Made by a program: the position numbers and the translations under genes. DNA of 19,127 nucleotides, from positions 1-19,127 of the forward strand of contig URDK01000051.1 in the NCBI GenBank assembly GCA_900546485.1, given 5' to 3'. Positions 16,001 through 19,127 of this stretch are shown piece after piece. How positions within the stretch are numbered: position 1 is the first letter of the stretch; every line of letters starts with the position of its first letter. The notes under the pieces were generated by a model. It was not told where the DNA came from and made no database searches. It worked only from the letters and a program-made list of their open reading frames with translations. Source of the DNA: an uncultured Eubacteriales bacterium (GTDB taxonomy: Bacteria > Bacillota > Clostridia > Oscillospirales > Oscillospiraceae).

Positions 16001-16889
16001 TGTCGAGATCGAAGCCGGGGACGAGTGCCTCGGCGGCGTCTCGGGCGCCCTGAACGAGGACGGAGAAGCCACCGGCAACCTCTTCGTCAGTGAGACACTC
16101 CACGGCATCGACGGTATCAGCTACACCGGCGGAGCAGAGCGCGTGCCCTTCTCCTCTCTCAAGGCGCTCGAGGATGTCCCCTCCGAGTTCCTTGACCTCA
16201 AGCTGGTGTTTGTGGCAGACGGAGTGACGATAAAGACGATCTACTTCGAATACGGCGACAGCATCCCCGAAAGCGAGATACCCGCAGTCCCCGCAAAGGA
16301 GGGCTACACCGGCGTGTGGCCGGAGCTCGACCTCAGCCGTGTGACCTTCAGCCGCACCCTCGAGGCGGTTTACACCCCGCTTGACACCTCGGTTGCTAGC
16401 ACGACCGTGCGAGGCGACGGAGTCCAGGCGCTGGTGCTTGTCGAGGGCAGCTTTGAGCCCGGCGCAAGCGTCGAGGCCGACGTGCTCTCCAGCGGCGAGG
16501 CCCCCGAGGACGCCCCCGCCCTGTCGCGCGGTACGAAGTCCATCGAGGAGCTGAGCATCTCCGTGACCGGCAGCGCCGACGAGAGCAGCGGCTACCGTGT
16601 GCGCTACCTTGCCCCTGAGAAGGAGCGTTCCACCTCCACCATTGCGCTCTATGTCCGCGAGGGCGGTGCCTGGCAGGAGAAGGACTACGACACGCTCGGC
16701 AACTACCTCTGCTTCAATGTCGACAGCGCCGACTTTGAGCTGCTGGCCGTGGAGAGGCCCGCGGATATGACGCGAGTGATAATAATAGGCGCCGCGGCCG
16801 TTGTGCTGGTGCTGATAATCACGATAGGCAGCATCACCCGGCACAGGAAGTCGCCCAGCGCCGTCGGCAAACACGGAAAAGCCAAGTAA
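13056..16889 (+). CDS. Large secreted, membrane-anchored GLUG-repeat protein coupled to the exporter
   Basis: This 1277-residue protein has a signal peptide (1-28, cleavage likely after VLA), a long exported body, and a C-terminal membrane segment (about 1241-1260) followed by the basic tail TRHRKSPSAVGKHGKAK, so it is anchored with the C-terminus inside. Body in order: GLUG-type beta repeats (about 130-305, with GGIAG/GGIVG motifs), a helical region (308-430), two beta domains resembling bacterial InlB-type repeats (445-530 and 540-620), a second helical region (620-825), more GLUG repeats (840-1000), a further InlB-like repeat (about 1048-1108), and an unassigned C-terminal domain (about 1115-1235). 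There is no LPXTG motif. It overlaps the exporter gene by 11 nt and has GGGAGG nine bases before its ATG. I do not recognise a named family for the whole protein. An accessory or adaptor role for the exporter is inferred from the tight coupling. Confidence 0.88.
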   Translation: MRTKKALSLLLSLLLVTGLLTGAAGVLADEGAQSGVTYYINGLEDLLELAEKCAVDTYSKDVTVILQTDIDLTGSEFSSIPTFGGVFEGGGHTISGLNLTANRSHTGFFRYIQPGAEVKELNIAGSVTPGGSAEYAGGLAGNNAGTIRDCSFTGTVEALTSTGGLVGANEATGVIENCRVSGTVTGQHYTGGIAGQNLGSIVRCVNSSAVNTTSQEINTDLSGLSITNLDSTTELINDYTDTGGIAGFSSGTVSACMNTGAIGYEHMGYNIGGIVGRQSGYVENCTNSGSILGRKEVGGIVGQMEPYLTLDLSAASAENLSTELSKLHDLLDVALLNAGDSSTNVTNRLNTVSGYMGSASDDLAYIAGETVDFVDNTVASLNDILSRIDYVSDSAPGILGDVETAGGHISDAMGWLAEVNNDLAVITHMQGSSYDETAHRLLSITTGTGGYARADTMNPAAGSTVTITLSPDPGYVSGPVEIVDADGQSISPSYIDENTFTFTMPTLSGDPVNDPVNARAKNTVVRVAFVPSDTYFDDTGSSVCISTNPGGSVTSAQGSGSIYTLSVSPDDGYELASLSVTDENGAAIPFERIDNLGTQYAFTLPASGRACVTASFQRVSDWDVVSGAADIIDSAGSELGSAMDNAQADANELMNRLNQLLQNPNPSDAEVQALLDALSRLSNDLTSAGGAAADIIGAGNSIAGAMAPYIAEAAVKLNEHLGYAMQSLQAASNSITDAVAGVRDVLSYLNGLPDVQFQGLGSEYSQRVDSLCGNMKNISDALTALNTELGNSATVLVDDLRKVNDQFSVVMLMLVDAIKSAANPNIGDVFTDVSEEEGSATEGNVAGCGNTGSVYGDVNVGGIAGAMAIEFDFDPESDLTGSTSISRAFNSRCILRSCENNGSVRAKDNCAGGVVGLMELGVTQNCQNYGAVCSESGDYVGGVAGSSSAVIRACWAMCPLSGDDWIGGIAGLATKLYDCRSLVEIEAGDECLGGVSGALNEDGEATGNLFVSETLHGIDGISYTGGAERVPFSSLKALEDVPSEFLDLKLVFVADGVTIKTIYFEYGDSIPESEIPAVPAKEGYTGVWPELDLSRVTFSRTLEAVYTPLDTSVASTTVRGDGVQALVLVEGSFEPGASVEADVLSSGEAPEDAPALSRGTKSIEELSISVTGSADESSGYRVRYLAPEKERSTSTIALYVREGGAWQEKDYDTLGNYLCFNVDSADFELLAVERPADMTRVIIIGAAAVVLVLIITIGSITRHRKSPSAVGKHGKAK

Positions 16890-16897
16890 AGAGACGC

Positions 16898-16936
16898 AAA
16901 AAGCCCCCGGCCTTCTTGGCCGGGGGCAAAGTTTTA
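16898..16936. terminator. Bidirectional terminator between the exporter operon and the FUSC gene
   Basis: A perfect 10-bp stem (arms 16903-16912 and 16918-16927, loop TTCTT) is flanked by AAAAA on the left (a T tract for the minus strand) and by AAAGTTTTATTTTTT on the right for the plus strand. The minus-strand version is the stronger one. It serves two convergent genes. Confidence 0.88.
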
Positions 16937-17545
16937 TTTTTTCTCCTCTGGAGCTTCGGGTTCAGGCTCCGGTCCCGCCGCGCCCGGACCGTCCATATCC
17001 GCCGAAGCCGAAACGGGCACCTTCATCTTCGGCCCCGGCATCGCCAGGTTAACGATTAGCGCGACGACTATGCCTATGACCGTGTCGAGCATGCGGTTGA
17101 GCGCATAGGTATAGGGGTCGGCGTCTCCTACGTGGTAGACCGTAGTGCTGAGGAATACAACGCAGGCAAAGGCCGCCACAGAGGGCTTCTTTATGCCCGT
17201 AGCGGTAAGGATGACCGGTATCAGCATCAGCGATACTATAAGGTAGAACAGCGGCAATATCCGCTGCAAACGGAACTGCGTCTCGAGAAACAGCACGATA
17301 ACGCCGTAAGCGCCGCCCACAGCCGTACCTATCACGCGGTTGAAAGAGGTGGTCAGCGTTTTCTCAGCCGACTTCTGCATACAGAGCACGGCGGCGATCA
17401 TCGAAAAGAAGGCGGTCTCGCCTCTCAGCCAGCCCAGGATAGAGCAGACAAAAACCGCAAGGACGGTCTTCACTATCCTCATGCCTATGTGGAAATGGTG
17501 AGGAGCCTCAACCTCCTCAAAAAACAGCTCCTTCCAGGGCTTCAC
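16934..17545 (-). CDS. FUSC / aromatic acid exporter-like membrane protein
   Basis: This 203-residue protein with about six membrane segments (roughly 22-40, 44-56, 73-88, 97-118, 122-137 and 152-168) resembles the ArAE/FUSC membrane domain. The family-typical stretch NRVIGTAVGGAYG is at 69-81 and RMLDTVIGIVVALIVN at 151-166. It is a single short membrane domain without the long cytoplasmic part of full-size FUSC transporters, as in many Firmicutes DUF939-like proteins. The C-terminal 30 residues are Pro/Glu-rich and low-complexity. It starts with GTG, preceded by two GGAGG-like stretches, 27 nt after the stop of the upstream DMT transporter, so the two form an operon. The substrate is unknown; aromatic or small organic acid export is only a family-based guess. 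Confidence 0.8.
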   Translation of the reverse strand: MKPWKELFFEEVEAPHHFHIGMRIVKTVLAVFVCSILGWLRGETAFFSMIAAVLCMQKSAEKTLTTSFNRVIGTAVGGAYGVIVLFLETQFRLQRILPLFYLIVSLMLIPVILTATGIKKPSVAAFACVVFLSTTVYHVGDADPYTYALNRMLDTVIGIVVALIVNLAMPGPKMKVPVSASADMDGPGAAGPEPEPEAPEEKK

Positions 17546-17572
17546 TCCTCCGCCTCCGATCCATTTGCGTTT

Positions 17573-18460
17573 TTACATTATACTCTCAGCGTCGGTTTTT
17601 GTAAAGCCGCGGGGCCGGAGCTGGCCGACCAGCGCACCTGCAAGCACCAGAACGGCTCCAATGAACTGGACTGTGCTGAGTCTCTCGTCGAGGAAAACTG
17701 CGGAGAAAACCAGAGCTGAAACAGGGTCAAAATAGCCCATAAGCGCCACAGCCTTGGCCGGCAGGCGGTTCATGGACGAGAAGTACAGCCAGCAGGCAAA
17801 GCCCGTATTCACCGTACAGAGGAAGAGCAGCGCGAAGATGCCGCGCGCGTCTGTCGGCAGGGGCACACCGCCGCTTGTTGCAAAAACGTAGGGCAGCAGT
17901 ATAACAGCCGCTATGATGATCTCAATAAATGTAAGGTTCAGGCCGGACACGCCGCTTATCTTCTTGTTCACCAGCATGAGCATTGCGTAAAAAACCGCCG
18001 AGCCAAGGCCAACGACGAGCCCTGTCACGGTAACACCACCCTCGCCAAAGTCCGTTCCTACCACTAGCAGCATTCCCACAACGACTACGAGCATGCCGAC
18101 ATAGGCGAGACTGTTCTGCCTCTCCTTGAGCACGAAGGGCGCAAGGACGAGGACCAGTACCGGCGCGGTATAGTATGTAAGCGTAGCCAACGACACATTC
18201 ATGAGGTTGTAGGCTTCAAACAGCAGCGCCCAGTTCGCGCCGAGGCAGACGCCCGCAAACAAAAGCCGCCACTTTTCGCGGAGGAGCACTTCCCTGGGCG
18301 TCCTGCTGCGCGAGATGAGTATTATAATGAGCAGCACCGCCCCGCCTATGAGCGTACGCATCAGCACCAGCTGTGCGCCCGACATATCAAGCATGGACGC
18401 AAACACGCCGTTGGAGCCGAAAATCAGCATTGCGGCCACAAACATAAGGTAGTACTTCAT
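17573..18460 (-). CDS. EamA / DMT-family transporter
   Basis: This 295-residue inner-membrane protein has ten predicted membrane segments in two EamA repeats (about 3-134 and 145-283), typical of drug/metabolite transporters such as RhaT/YdcZ-like permeases. Recognisable features are the opening AAMLIFGSNGVFAS, the first-repeat segment LTYYTAPVLVLVLAPFVLKER, and the second-repeat segment MGYFDPVSALVFSAVFLDERLS. The start is the ATG at 18460 with GGAGG at 18473-18469. A longer in-frame extension would run through the 5S rRNA and is rejected. The gene begins only 25 nt beyond the rRNA operon terminator, leaving little room for a promoter. The substrate cannot be predicted from sequence. Confidence 0.92.
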   Translation of the reverse strand: MKYYLMFVAAMLIFGSNGVFASMLDMSGAQLVLMRTLIGGAVLLIIILISRSRTPREVLLREKWRLLFAGVCLGANWALLFEAYNLMNVSLATLTYYTAPVLVLVLAPFVLKERQNSLAYVGMLVVVVGMLLVVGTDFGEGGVTVTGLVVGLGSAVFYAMLMLVNKKISGVSGLNLTFIEIIIAAVILLPYVFATSGGVPLPTDARGIFALLFLCTVNTGFACWLYFSSMNRLPAKAVALMGYFDPVSALVFSAVFLDERLSTVQFIGAVLVLAGALVGQLRPRGFTKTDAESIM

Positions 18461-18480
18461 TCTCTGCGCCTCCGAACTGG

Positions 18481-18489
18481 AATATAGCA
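18481..18489 (-). promoter_or_regulatory. Possible extended -10 promoter for the DMT-FUSC operon
   Basis: Minus-strand TGCTATATT fits an extended -10 element and overlaps the T-rich end of the rRNA terminator. No good -35 is present, and initiation would fall at the edge of the GGAGG ribosome binding site, so this is tentative. Confidence 0.3.
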
Positions 18490-18518
18490 AAAGAGACACA
18501 GCGTTTGCTGTGTCTCTT
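18485..18518 (-). terminator. Terminator of the rRNA operon
   Basis: A perfect 12-bp stem (arms 18507-18518 and 18491-18502, loop of 4) follows the 5S gene by about 5 nt and, on the minus strand, runs into TTTTGCTATATT. It is a clear Rho-independent terminator, although the T tract is short. Confidence 0.9.
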
Positions 18519-18523
18519 CTGTG

Positions 18524-18637
<114 letters not shown>

Positions 18638-18640
18638 CTA

Positions 18641-18716
18641 TGGTACACCATCAGGGACTCGAACCCTGGACACCCTGATTAAGAGTCAGGTGCTCTACCA
18701 GCTGAGCTAATGGTGC
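18641..18716 (-). tRNA. tRNA-Lys (anticodon CTT)
   Basis: A 76-nt cloverleaf reads on the minus strand with D-arm AGCTCAGCTGGTAGAGC, anticodon stem CCTGA/TCAGG around the loop CTCTTAA (anticodon CTT at 18683-18681), and T-arm with GGTTCGAGTCC. Position 1 pairs with position 72 as G-U. The 3' CCA is encoded. It sits between the 23S and 5S genes, an unusual place. Confidence 0.96.
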
Positions 18717-18802
18717 ATGTTTGCTCAGGGTTCGTATTCTGTACCCTGAAAACTGAACAGAGAAACTCTTGCTCATCCGCAAGGCTGCCTGCATTATTCC
18801 TG
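18717..18802 (-). other. 23S-tRNA spacer of the rRNA operon
   Basis: This 86-nt spacer has a short hairpin (arms 18725-18731 and 18743-18749), flanked by GTTT/AAAC that can extend the pairing, and a conserved-looking CTGTTCAGTTTTCAGGGTA stretch typical of rRNA spacer processing signals. No gene is seen in it. Confidence 0.5.

Positions 18803-19127
<325 letters not shown>

Noticed and set aside
13056..16889. GLUG-repeat protein as a sortase-anchored adhesin
   Set aside because: There is no LPXTG-like motif; the C-terminus is a plain membrane segment followed by a basic cytoplasmic tail.

Overview
The window comes from a GC-rich member of the Clostridia, most likely a gut organism of the Oscillospirales type. 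This is inferred from gene content and style, not from a database match: a PstSCAB-PhoU-PhoBR operon, MsmFG-type sugar permeases with no dedicated ATPase nearby, a GLUG-repeat surface protein, an HAE3/MMPL exporter, strong GGAGG ribosome binding sites, and GTG or TTG starts. A peculiarity is heavy use of the ATA isoleucine codon despite high GC.

Layout. (1) Positions 1-3552, plus strand: the last codons of a gene that is probably a sugar-binding protein, a strong hairpin with a T tract, a second structured element, two sugar ABC permeases, the 4-alpha-glucanotransferase malQ, and its terminator. This is a maltodextrin/oligosaccharide uptake and processing operon. (2) Positions 3582-10324, minus strand: pstS, pstC, pstA, pstB, phoU, phoB and phoR, a complete phosphate uptake and phosphate-sensing operon read right to left. 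The pstS-pstC junction holds two back-to-back hairpins, and pstC probably starts at TTG. (3) Positions 10325-10576: a divergent control region with a near-perfect 16-bp-arm palindrome and sigma-70-like promoters facing both ways. (4) Positions 10577-16889, plus strand: two overlapping genes. One is an MMPL/RND (HAE3-type) exporter with an unusual glycine-patterned C-terminal tail. The other is a 1277-residue secreted, C-terminally membrane-anchored protein in which two GLUG blocks flank helical and beta domains. This pair is the least explained and most interesting unit here. (5) Positions 16903-18460, minus strand: a shared bidirectional terminator, a short FUSC/aromatic-acid-exporter-like membrane protein, and an EamA/DMT transporter. 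(6) Positions 18485-19127, minus strand: the 3' end of an rRNA operon in the order 23S - tRNA-Lys(CTT) - 5S - terminator. The tRNA sits between 23S and 5S, only 3 nt from the 5S.

How the parts work together. The sugar operon imports and rearranges maltodextrins. The pst-pho operon couples phosphate import to its own two-component regulator. The exporter pair shares its upstream region with the pst operon, so common regulation by phosphate is possible but unproven. The DMT and FUSC genes start immediately behind the rRNA terminator and may depend on read-through or on a promoter buried in that terminator. I saw no insertion sequences, CRISPR arrays, prophage genes or attachment sites.
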